From: Eopsaltria australis
Lineage: Eukaryota; Chordata; Aves; Passeriformes; Petroicidae
Direction of reading: 5' to 3'
Assembly: GCA_034509425.1 (NCBI GenBank)
Contig: JAVTVJ010000452.1
Location: 186,001-250,000, forward strand
Length of the DNA: 64,000 nucleotides
Part shown: piece by piece, positions 26,901 through 36,821 of the stretch
Position numbering within the stretch: the first letter of the stretch is position 1
Layout of the letters: each line of letters starts with the position of its first letter
Translations under genes and position numbers: made by a program
Notes under the pieces: generated by a model
What the model saw: only the letters and a program-made list of their open reading frames with translations
Database searches by the model: none
What the model was told of the DNA's origin: nothing

Positions 26901-28782
26901 CACTGTGAATAATTTTATATAGGCTAACTTAACAACTTTTGAAATAAATATTATTAATATTGTTCCACTAATAAAAATCTTAAATAGCTAATGTTCCTAT
27001 TTGTCCAGTAATTCTGATTTTGTTTTCTGTTTGCAATTCTAAGTTCTTTCTTAAAGAAATTATTCTGTATCGGAACACTGGAAATACAGGCATCCCAAGA
27101 GTGAGAGACATTTCTGTCAAATGATAATGACATTGAGAAGAGGCACAGAGAGAAAGAATAAAGAAGAACCATTTTATGTGACAATATAATAGCAGAAAGG
27201 TAATTGCCTGCAAGTTTACAAGGCAATAAATGGCCCTCAGTGGCTGATGAACATGAAAGCCATAGGCATTAAAGGCAGAAGAGCTCTCTGTATTTACCAA
27301 ACCCTCAAATTTTAAGTGTGGCATCTTAGAGAAACCAGTAATATTTTAAGTCTGATAGCTTTTTGTTGTTGTTGTTTGTTTATTTTTTAATTAAATTTTT
27401 AGTACCTTTAGACCCACTCATATAGAGAGAAAAGTAAGAAAAACAGCATGTTACCACAAATGAAGCATTGACAGAGGAGACTGTGGAGTCAGAACAAGGT
27501 GGTGAGAGAGATAAACTGATTTACAGAATTTGTGCTTGTCCTAATCCAAGTTAAAGAAGACATCCTTGTATTGTCAAAAGTTGGAAGAGAATCACAACCA
27601 TAGTCATGTGATGAATGGGAGAACTGCCTAAAGGTGTCCCCAAAAGCAAAGAGGATGTAGAAAAGACAATCTTCATTCTTCCTTAAAGGTAAGGCCTCAA
27701 AAAGTATATAGAATCCATGCTACAACTTCTATTCTCTAAAGGAGTTAACTTTGATGAAATTACCAAGCATAAGAAGAATTCAAAAATTGACATCTGAACC
27801 TCGCAAAAGATTATTTCAAGGAACAGATAAATTAAGATTGTGGTCACTGTAAGCATTTGACCTCTGAAAGTCACATCATGCTAGTTCAAAACATTCTCTA
27901 GTTCAACCTTTAAAAGAAGCTGAGGTTGAAAATGAACTCCTTCTTTCAGTCTTGCAGGGCAGTCCTTTGTCTTCCAGAACAATTCTTTCCAAATCTTCTG
28001 CATGAAGATTTGAAACACTCAAGGCATTTATTTGCTTGTTTGCTTGGTTTTTTTTATTTTTTAGAAAATAGTACATAATTATTGAGTCTGCCATTATTTA
28101 CAAAACTACTCCCTTTTATCTTATAAAACTCCCAACAAACAATTCAGAGAGTGAGAAATTATTATGTTGATCATTAATCAGTCAGTCACCTTCAGCTGCA
28201 GGTGTAGAGTCACACAGGTATATCTTACAATATCATAGCCATTTGTTTTACAAATTATTTAAAGATTTTTCACCTATTTCAGTCAATTCCATTCAGCAAT
28301 TTAATTACTGCTCCAGATAAATGGGGAAAATAAGAAAGGGAAATTTTAGGTTCTTAATTTTTTAGTTCTTTCTAGATACTGACAAGCTCTAGTTCTTTTT
28401 GTTGTTTAAGGATTCTTAGCCAAAACTTTGTGTTCAGCTCTTTAATCTATGTCAAAGGCAAGCATTAATATTTTACAGCTCTACCTCTTTTAGTATTCCT
28501 TAACTGTGGATGGATTTCTAATAAATTTCTAATTAATGGTGTGTCCCATTATTTCCTCCAGACTTTGCTTAGCTCTATTTTAGTTTTTTATTTGCTATTT
28601 GGTTGTTCTTTAACAAAAAGCTGTAAAATATCTTAGCCAGGTCACAGATTTTTCTAACTGATATGGAATTGTCAAGATGGCTATTTATCACAAGCACATT
28701 TTCACAGTAGTGCCATAAATGTTGAAAAGCAGCATCTTTGTAGTTCAAGCACAATTTGAGTGTCTAAAGTAGACAAGGCTTG
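23933..28782. other. AT-rich stretch without recognised genes
   Basis: Apart from a perfect 24-bp palindrome at 25144-25167 and a short TTG-type microsatellite at 27362-27380, nothing is identified. The 114- and 90-codon minus-strand frames at 26954-27324 overlap each other in different phases and resemble no protein family. Confidence 0.55.
25144..25167. repeat. Perfect 24-bp palindrome
   Basis: The left half is CTTTGAAATATA and the right half is TATATTTCAAAG. The two are exact reverse complements with no spacer. The AT core makes chance formation easier, but a perfect 12-bp arm is still uncommon. It could form a cruciform or serve as a dimeric binding site; no function is shown. Confidence 0.9.
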
Positions 28783-28850
28783 AGGGAGGTTCTATGGCCT
28801 GGAATATGCTGGCAGTCAGGGTAAATTATCAGAACAGTTCTTTCTGCTCC
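28783..28850 (+). mobile_element. Ancient amniote repeat remnant (CR1/L3-like 3' tail)
   Basis: GGTTCTATGGCCTGGAATAT followed by GCTGGCAGTCAGGGTAAATT follows the order of a repeat common in turtles and crocodiles ('TTCTATGGCCTGTGTTATGCAGGAGGTCAGACTAGATGAT'). The match is partial and degraded, as expected for an insertion older than birds. The family name cannot be settled by eye. Confidence 0.4.
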
Positions 28851-30089
28851 TTCACTGCAAGAGCCTGAGACAGCTCCAGTACTTATAGGAAAACACTCAG
28901 GCATCATTGTTGCCAGGGCCACAGCTCCAAAACTGCCAGCCATTCCTCACAAAACAGGCATTCAGCAACACGTTCATTCACGTACTTTGCGTGGGGGTTG
29001 CTATGGTTTTGTTATGAAGAGATGTGGAAGGCCACTACAAAATCCTTTCTTTTTGGAAATGACCACAAAGAACTCTTGCCACCAAACAAACTTTATTCGG
29101 CTAGTAGTCACTGACCATAGTTTCCTAGGCCTTAGTCCTTTCTGAATGGTAGTACAGTTCCTTCCTTCCTGTTGAGATAATGTCTCACAATGCAATATTT
29201 GAAAATCAATGGAAGCGAGTAACTGCATACAGAAATACTTTCTAGCAATATCCCAAGTCACTTGTACTTGACTCAGTTGAAATGCAGTTTCTACTATTGG
29301 CCCGTTTCCAGATGAACTCGCCTGTGTTGCACAAATCCTTTTCAGGAATTGTTTTTGTTATGCTGGGGTTTTAACTGCTATCACATGAGTAAAATCGTAT
29401 TTGGCTATTTGATGCCACAATTTCTGTTTTTGCAGTCATAAATCAGTTTTTTCCAGCTCTAAAGATGGACATATTTTTAAGTTTCCTCTCTTTCATCCAT
29501 TAGGTATTCTGAGATAACAAAACATTGTTTGCTCTAATCTGATTTTGATTCCTACAGTGTTTCCACTCATGTAAATATGATCTGACTTGAGATGTGATGA
29601 GCTAAGATGAAGCTACTGTAAGCATCAATACACATTATCTGCATCTTTAAGATTCTTTAGGACCACTTGAGATACCATATCCTATGGTGGTCATCTTTAC
29701 CTACAGAATTATTAGCACAGTCAGATAACTGGCTTTAGTGTACAATACGAAAATTAGCAAAGGACGGTGAATATTGATGTCTACCAAATTTGTTTTCTGC
29801 AAGCTTGATAATATGATAGTATAGCCACTGTCTCTGGCTGTATATGTTGAGTTAAAATCAACATCAACATTTTTATTCAACTCTGGAATCCAGGAGTGCT
29901 GTGTCCACTTTGCAATCCCCAGTACAAGAAACACATGGGAACACTGGAGTGAGTTTAATGCAGGAAAACCAAGATAGTCAGGGCTGTAGCACACAGCATA
30001 AAAAAGACATTGTATAAACTAGATTTGTTCTTAAAGGAAGAGGCTGAGGGTATCTTAAGAAGTAAAGGTTAGCATGATCTCATCCATTG
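28851..30089. other. Unassigned AT-rich stretch
   Basis: No recognised gene or repeat. The two minus-strand frames near 29001-29261 and 29701-29994 resemble no known protein. Confidence 0.5.
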
Positions 30090-30365
30090 GAAGGCTATAG
30101 AGAAGATGGAGTAAGACTCTTCTGAGAAGTGCACAGTCTTAGGATGGAAGTCAAGAGTCACAAGCTGTAACACAGGAAATTCCCGTTAATTATTAGGAAA
30201 AAAAGGTTTCCCCATGACTGTAGTCAAATACGAAAGGCTGTGAAATCTCTAAATCTCTGTCCTTGGAGAAGCTTGATACTCATCTGGGCAACTTTTTGTA
30301 TAACTTGGTCTGTTCTGGACCTGGACGGGAACTTCAGGTTGAACCAGATAGCTGTAGGTTGTCTA
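30090..30365 (+). mobile_element. CR1 LINE 3' region, degraded
   Basis: In order the plus strand shows GAAGATGGAGTAAGACTCTT, GAGAAGTGCACAGTCTTAGG, CAAGCTGTAACACAGGAAAT, TCCCGTTAATTATTAGGAAA and CTCTGTCCTTGGAGAAGCTT. This is the syntenic order of the CR1 ORF2 C-terminus and 3' UTR (GRFRLDIRKKFF... region), with many substitutions and small deletions. The octamer end is not preserved. It is one of the older CR1 copies in the window. Confidence 0.7.
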
Positions 30366-32893
30366 TTATAACTCAAATCTTTCCACAGTTCCACAGTTCT
30401 CTGGATGAGATGATGCTCCTCTCCTGATAAGCACTGGTCACAGTGTGCCCAGACTCTGTTCCGTCCCCTGCAGCGAAAAAACAGACAGAGACACATTCTC
30501 AGGGGTGTGCTCCCCCTTAATATATCTAGTTTAAGCTGACTTAAACCAAACTGACAGTGCAGTTTGAACTTAAATGCACCGTGTATGAAATCCAGGTATA
30601 TGAAATGCTTGATAACCTATGAATTATTTTCAATCCTCAATATAGTGGATACATCAAAGTTAAATACAGTTTTTAAATTTTTCTCTATTTTCAACGACAC
30701 ATTTATTATTTCACAATCCACCATAGCACCCTTCTGAGCCACTGTATCACATAAATTTTCCATGTGTTAATATTTTGATTAACAGTGTAATAAAAAAAAT
30801 TAATCTCTTAAGAAGTGGTGGTGAAGCATATTTTTGTGAGCAATATACTTACTGAAAAGAATTTGCTATTTCAAAAAATATGTGTGTGCCAGAGAGAATT
30901 GTAAAGCTGTGAAAGATGAAACTGTGTAGAGGCTGTTATCCTCTGAGTCAGCAGCTCACATTTCGCAGAAATTAGCATTTTAAGCCTAAGTGCTCCCCCT
31001 GCGTGCTCAGAACCACCTTCCTACATTGCCCACTGCCTGCTGAGGTCTGACAGTGCCTCAGAGCTTACACAATTGAAAGAGTAACAAACTGATTCACTGT
31101 AAATTAACAAAGTACAGCCAGTCACGCTGAAGAGACATTTACCATGACAGCAGCCTCTGTCATGGAGGGGTAGGAGGAGCTGACAGCACATGTATTACTG
31201 CATAGAGACAAGTGTTTTTTACTGAGGATGAAGATGAAACGCCTGCAAGTGGATCAAATGGTTTATTTTATTTATTTAATAAATTAGGGCAAGCAACAAT
31301 CATTAATTAACACAGACAAAAAGAAAGGATTTGTTGGAATGATTTCATATTTGCTTTTTATAATTTTAAATTATTTATGTAGAGGTGTCAGTATAATAAC
31401 TGGTGTGCTGTTTCATAAAGAAGGATAGCTTTTCAGTTATACAGCATTTTTAATGAAAGATCTGTTAGTTTTAATCTTTACTGGTGCTCTGCCAGCCTTG
31501 ACTATGGTCACAATGCCCTGGAAACCGTTTTCTTCTACGCCCAGCTCCTTTGATAGCAGGAAGACACAGTGACACAGAGCTGCTCTACTCTGAGTGCCTC
31601 AGATAAATCCAAACTGTCAGACGCTGCTGGTCAAAGGTAAATAGGACATCAAGGGGGAAAAAAAGAAGTACCAAGGATAAAAGAAGCACTAGCTTGTTTT
31701 GCAGTGCACTTGCAGCAGTGTTCCATACTAGTTTAGCTGTTCACACAGCAATGAATAGAAAAAAAAGGCTGCTCTGCATACAGCATGGCCTCTTTTAGTT
31801 ATTCTTTTGTGTGAAATGGTTGCCACAGCTTTTGAAGATAGATAAAGTCCAGCATAAAGATGCATCTATAAATAAAAGATAATTTTAATCAAGCTTTGAA
31901 ATTATTAGACAAAGTAATCCAGTTTGTGAACAAAACTTGATCCATTGAGGATGATACATCTGATGTAAAAAACAATACATGGGTCAAAGGATGCCCATCT
32001 AGCTCAAAACATAAAGCAGTGACCTGAAAAGTGACAAGACACTTAAGGAAGACAGATTTGAGGAAAAAGTGTTTATAGAAGTAAAATGTACTGCTGCTGC
32101 ACTCAGAAGATCATAAGCTACACTGAGTCTGGGATTTACCAGCTCTTTGAGGAGTTTACAGAGGGTTGGTGCAAATGCAGAGCTAGAGAAAAATCTGCAC
32201 AAAGCACTATTGATTTTTTTGCTGACATCTGTGGCATTTTTAAGTCAGAATACTATGCGCAACAGTTTTTCCCAGAGAAGCAGAGCTTTGACTCACTGTA
32301 AAATGTGAAAGAGAAATTCTGTGAAGTCTCAAAAAAGGAGGCATCTTTCAATAATGTCCCCATCTGCCAAACCTCATGTGTCATTGCTGTTTTCCATATT
32401 TTTTCCAGTGGTTTAAATGCAAGGAGTTTCAAATTTCTTATTAGTTTAAAAGATATAATTTTATCCATAAAACCTGACCATGTAGAATGATCAGTTAAGA
32501 GAAGACTATAGATACAAAAACCTCAGACTGGGTAACAGCATTGAATAGTGGGCAAGAATCAATTATTCATTCAGAAACATCTAGAGTTAGTCAGATGATC
32601 TATCTGCATAAAAAATAAAACTGATGATTTGTCATGTTTTTTTGAATGCATGATTCATGATTATATGATTACTCATGAGGCTCATGACAACATGATTTGA
32701 TCCAATCCAAAAACAACCTCAGGAGGAATAGGTGAAGCATGTGAACCCTGATTCAGGCATATGCATTTGTTTAAAAATATGAATAGTCCTATTTAGGGAA
32801 TTTGATTAATCTTAGTCCTAAAGTTATGCATGTTTAAGTTCATTGCTTAACAAGAGGGATAAGCCACTTTAAACAAGATGTGTGATAATAAAG
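30366..32893. other. Unassigned stretch with two less AT-rich islands
   Basis: Blocks at about 30940-31170 and 31480-31640 are less AT-rich and more complex than their flanks and carry no repeat words I recognise. The rest is AT-rich. No coding exon is supported; a 71-codon frame at 32086-32301 is unremarkable. Confidence 0.45.
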
Positions 32894-33020
32894 TGTCCTG
32901 GTACTTGCCAGGACAGAGTTAAATTTTACAATACCCATGAGGGTGCAGCGCCAGGAGCCTGGTGGGCGTGGCTAAGAGATTATTCTATGCCACCTCACTT
33001 CATTGCTGGGGGCAGGAGTA
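32894..33020 (+). mobile_element. Degraded endogenous-retrovirus LTR fragment (5' part)
   Basis: Starts with TGTCCTGG and has a 6-bp inverted pair, TCCTGG (32897-32902) and CCAGGA (32909-32914). It continues with GACAGAGTTAAATTTTACAA, GGAGCCTGGTGGGCGTGG and ATTCTATGCCACCTCACTTC. The start (TGTCCTGG...GACAGAGTTAA) and the later TTCTATGCCA...TCA order resemble the U3 of a common avian LTR family. Only about 125 bp is recognisable, with no 3' end or duplication, so it is a remnant cut off near the CR1 that follows. Confidence 0.45.
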
Positions 33021-33054
33021 AGGTAAATCCATGTTAGAGCTTGTTCTCCCTCAA

Positions 33055-33735
33055 TTCTCAGTGTCCCCCTACTGAGTTTATGTGTTTCATATCTCTTGCA
33101 CTGGGAAGCCCAGAAATGGACACAATACAGTAGATATGTCTCACCAGTGCTGAACAGAGGGGCAAGATCACCTCCTTTGACCTGCTGGCAGCACTCCTAA
33201 AGCAGCTCAGAGTACCACTAGCCTTCTGTATTGCAAGGACACACTGATGGCTCATTTTCTACTTGCTGTTCACCAGAACCTCCAGCCCTTTCCTGTCAAC
33301 CCAGTCAGTCCCTGTACTGAACAGTTCATGGGATTGTTCCTCCCCAGGTGCAGGACTTGACATTTCCCTTCATTGAATTTCATGGGACTCCTGTTGGTTC
33401 ATTTCTCTAGTCTCTTGAGGACCCTCCAAATGGCAGCACAGCCCTATGGTGTACTAACCATTTTTTACAATTTTGTATCATCTTCAAACTTCCTGAGGGT
33501 ATTCTCTGTCTGCCTTATTATCAAAGTCATTAATGAAGATGCTAATCAGTACTGGTGCCATTATTTTCTTCTGAGGTATGCCGCTATTGATGGGCCTCCA
33601 ACTGGACTTTATGCCTTCTATCACAACTCTTTGGGACTAGCAATTTAGGCAATTTTCAATCCACCTCTCTGTCTATTTATCTGTTTGTCAATCGGGATGT
33701 TAAAGGGGACAGTGCAACATAAAAGATGCAATTAG
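33055..33735 (-). mobile_element. CR1 LINE fragment, reverse transcriptase domain
   Basis: About 0.7 kb of minus-strand CR1 without its 3' end. A frame at 33058-33255 reads ASRSKEVILPLCSALVRHIY, the conserved stretch after the RT thumb. On the plus strand GGACACAATACAGTAGATAT, TCTCACCAGTGCTGAACAGA, CCCCAGGTGCAGGACTTGAC, ATTAATGAAGATGCTAATCA and TCCACCTCTCTGTCTATTTA follow consensus order back to the palm domain. Stops and frameshifts break it throughout. It lies directly after the LTR scrap, in the opposite orientation. Confidence 0.9.
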
Positions 33736-35214
33736 CAAGTATGGGTACCCATCATAAAATTATTCCTACTGCCAGCAACTGAAAATAGATCTAATATCTG
33801 GCTTTTCTAACAATCTTATTTTTGAAACAAAGAAGCATCAGTCTGGAGCATATCTTGGGACAGCTGTAATAAAAGAACTGCATTCTGTTACTGCACAGTA
33901 AAGCCAAACTTTCTCCTTTTACATCAGGGCAGATAACAAGCTTGTGTCAACTAATTTGCCAATGTGTGCACAACTGATAGCAAGATATGAATTTACTTCT
34001 ACCATAAGAAAAATGAAACCTAAACTGGCACTTTCTTTAAAAAAATGTAATGCAAATAAAACATAAGAAAAACGTAAAGCAGCCACAAAGTAGCACAACA
34101 AACGCAAAGAGTCTAGCAACTAGAAATAAAACCAGGTAGATTGAACTCTCATAACAAATCAGTTTATTTTTATTTCCTATGGAATTTATCAATCATTGTT
34201 GTTATCAAATCATGATCCCTTTCACACCATGTGGCCATTTTTGCTTTCTGCAGGGTTACTCTTCTTTTTATAAGCCAGGAAATTCCCTTGGAGAATATAT
34301 TTTATAATTAATTTTTTCCTGATTCTTTCTTTGTGCCCATTACAAGTCCTAACATCACTGGTGACAAACTCAGCATCATCTTTCTGGTATTTGTTTCTGC
34401 CTTCTGATTCTCCTTTGCCTGGGAGATCCATGGACTTCTTTTGGATATCTATGATCTTGAATATGGAATCTGCATTTTCTCCTGCTTGGGCTGAACATTC
34501 CATACCTGTTGTATCACCTGCTATCATATCACATAGTTTTATATTGCTACATATAATTAATTATGTCTTAATTACATTTACTGTGGAGGAAGTGTCTACA
34601 TAATGGTAATATTTTTACCCTTCCTTGAAAAATAACCAGCCCGTGAAATGTTGTATCTGTTAGAATATTGAACTCCAAAAACATAATGAAAAGTACACAG
34701 AGCAACTGCATGAATAGGCATATTTGAATCCTTAAGGATAATTGGATTCTTTACCACTTGTTTGAGTGTTTCCACAAACACTTCGTCAAAGCTTATAAAC
34801 TGATATATCAAGGAGATTTACTAATACAAAAGGCTCATGAATGTCGATTGTCAGATGAAAACCCAAAGCACTCAAACTGATTTAATCTGCATTGTTAATT
34901 TGCCTTTGTAATCCTTATAAAAGCTCAATTTTTGAAAATAAGATATCCATGAATGGAAGAAGATATTTTTAAAATAAAAAAGACTTCTATATGTTAGCTT
35001 CTGAATATGTCATACTTTTCTTTGAAAGTTTTGTTTAGTTCTTGGCCAGAATAAAAGATTTTGGCCACTGCATGTGTGATCCTCAGGTTTCAAACACCTT
35101 AAAATCAAAAAGATAACTGTCAGTTGGTGTATTATAAATATATACATAAAAGCAGCAATTTGATAGAAATAAAGTAAATTTTACATAATTTAATTTTCCA
35201 CAACAGATCTTTAT
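33736..35214. other. Unassigned AT-rich spacer before the solo LTR
   Basis: No gene, repeat or conserved-looking block is recognised. The overlapping frames at 34222-34527 (-) and 34331-34603 (+) are mirror open frames without family resemblance. Confidence 0.55.
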
Positions 35215-35219
35215 CTCCT
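35215..35219. repeat. Target-site duplication, left copy
   Basis: CTCCT lies immediately before the TG of the LTR and is repeated exactly at 36817-36821 after its CA. A 5-bp duplication fits class III (ERVL-type) and some class I retroviral integrations. Confidence 0.8.
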
Positions 35220-35317
35220 TGTTGCCGTTTCGAGGTTTGGGAATTTGATTTTGTTGTGAGATAAGGATTAATAGTAGGCAAAAGCAGGTTTATACTTTAA
35301 GGAGTACAAAAAGGAAT

Positions 35318-35323
35318 TTTATT
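35318..35323 (-). promoter_or_regulatory. Polyadenylation signal of the solo LTR
   Basis: AATAAA on the minus strand, with a T/G-rich stretch just downstream (TTTTTGTACTCC, read on the minus strand). Its place about 100 bp from the element's 3' end is where an R-U5 boundary signal belongs. It sets the orientation of the LTR. Confidence 0.65.
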
Positions 35324-36120
35324 AACAGATGTAAAACAGGAATAATAATTAGGCATCAACACAACTTTTCAGAACACTCTTTTCCTTTCCCCACCTTTCT
35401 TATTTTCTTTCTTGTTGACCATACAAAAGGTAACACTTCAACTTCTAGTTAATCTACCACCTCTGGAACTTCACAGTTTTCTTAATTTATGTAGAGAGAG
35501 GAGCTTTCTTTTGTTTTATCATGTTGACTCCCATAGGAAACACAGTTTCTATGGTTATTAGCTTTCTAGTAAGCAATCTTCTCTTTGAAGAGAGGCATTT
35601 GCTTTTCTAGACCCCTTCCCACTTCAGTAGCTTTCCCAGGGCTACACCAATGGACATATGACGGTCATTGAGGTGTTCTTTTGAGAGCAAATGTTTCTAT
35701 TACAGTGACAACAACATCTCTTTACTTTATCAGCAACACAAGTCTTCTTCTACTGTTTTCCTGGGGCGAGGAAAGAAAGATTTTAATACGCAAAAAGTCT
35801 TAGTCTACTGCTTATAACTTAAAACATTATATTCCCTTTTTCTCACTTCTTGTAGACCATTATTCATATATTACAGGGTGTTACAGCTAACTTTATCAAC
35901 ATGTTTTTACAAAAGAACTTTCAGCAGTAAAGCACTCTTCATCTCTTCTTTCTTCGAAAATAAGCTTAGTTACATTTATTAACTCAAAGTCTTTATGTTG
36001 TACCTTTCGTAAGTGCCTTCATTTCTGTGCTCTTTCTGTGTGGGAAGAGAAAATGAATACTCCAAAGTTTCACTCTGATGTTAGACAGAAACAGTTAATT
36101 TGTCTTTTTGGCTGGGCAAT

Positions 36121-36660
36121 AGTCACGTGGCTTTTGCCCGCGTGGTTTGAATGTTGTAAGTCCGTGCCTGAACTGGAGAAAAAAAAAAGAGTCTGTTTGT
36201 GCTGCCTCCCCATCTAAGCTGCGTTTTAGATGTGAGAGCCCGGCGAGACTGCACCTGTGCTGCAGAGAGCTGGTCTGAGTCTCCTTTCTGTGCCGTGCGG
36301 GGCCGCCTGGCAGGATTCATGTCCGAGCTCCGCGGGAGGAGCCCAGTCTGAGTCCTCTCTCTCTCTCTCGTGCCGAGTTCACTGCGGAGCTGACCGGGCG
36401 GGGAGGGGAGCTCCCGAAACCCACGGGGCCCGACCTCAAACTCTCTTCCCGCCGGGCTGCGCCGCGGAGAAGCGATCGGCCTGGCCCAAACTAGGCGAGC
36501 AGAGCTGGCGAAGTTCTTTGGCCAGGGACAGTAGAATGAAACAGCTTGAGTCTTTTCTCTCTCCTCCCCCTCCCCGCGCCATGCTGGTTGGCAGCCCCAG
36601 GCCATGTGGCCTGGGGAGACCTTACCCAGCTCTGGCGCGGAGAGGGAGAGTGACTTCTTT
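36121..36660 (-). promoter_or_regulatory. CpG-rich core of the solo LTR (possible promoter)
   Basis: By hand count about 34 CpG dinucleotides occur in 540 bp, against almost none in the flanking kilobases. The block contains a CACGTG E-box at 36124-36129, GC-box-like GGGCGGGGAGGGG near 36397, a (CT)n run at 36354-36369 and a 10-bp-arm inverted repeat at 36595-36616. It lies inside the LTR, so it came with the insertion. High CpG survival suggests either a fairly young insertion or lack of germline methylation. Promoter activity is inferred. Long open frames here (36257-36814 +, 36123-36605 -) reflect scarce stop codons in GC-rich DNA. Confidence 0.5.
36595..36616. repeat. Inverted repeat, 10-bp arms, 2-base spacer
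   Basis: CCCCAGGCCA (36595-36604), TG, then TGGCCTGGGG (36607-36616). The arms match perfectly and are GC-rich, giving a stable hairpin in RNA or a dimeric protein site in the LTR's U3-side part. Confidence 0.85.
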
Positions 36661-36816
36661 CTTCAGCAAACCGGAAGCTTCAAAGAAGGTCCCTTCAGGT
36701 GCTTTCTTGATTTTTATGTGTTTTTTTGGTAGGCGGAGTTTATGCTGGCTACTTCATTTCCGACTCCACCCCCTCTCCTTACACCAGGAATTCTTAACAG
36801 CAATTACCTCATGACA

Positions 36817-36821
36817 CTCCT
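36817..36821. repeat. Target-site duplication, right copy
   Basis: CTCCT directly after the LTR's terminal CA, identical to 35215-35219. Confidence 0.8.

Larger units (their letters stand above)
35220..36816 (-). mobile_element. Solo LTR of an endogenous retrovirus, complete
   Basis: A 1597-bp element with TGTTGCC at the left end and CATGACA at the right, giving TG...CA ends with TGT/ACA inverted termini, flanked by the 5-bp duplication CTCCT. Orientation is minus. AATAAA is read on that strand at 35323-35318, about 100 bp before the LTR's 3' end, followed by TTCCTTTTTGTACTCC, a GT-rich downstream element. A weak TATA-like CATAAAAA lies at 36718-36711. No internal region or second LTR is present, so LTR-LTR recombination probably removed the provirus. 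About 1.6 kb is long for an LTR; a non-autonomous element with LTR-like ends is the alternative. The CpG-rich core at 36121-36660 is described separately. Confidence 0.8.

Noticed and set aside
36257..36814. 185-codon plus-strand and 160-codon minus-strand (36123-36605) open frames
   Set aside because: Both lie in the CpG-rich core of the solo LTR, where stop codons are rare. They overlap on opposite strands and show no domain or family features.
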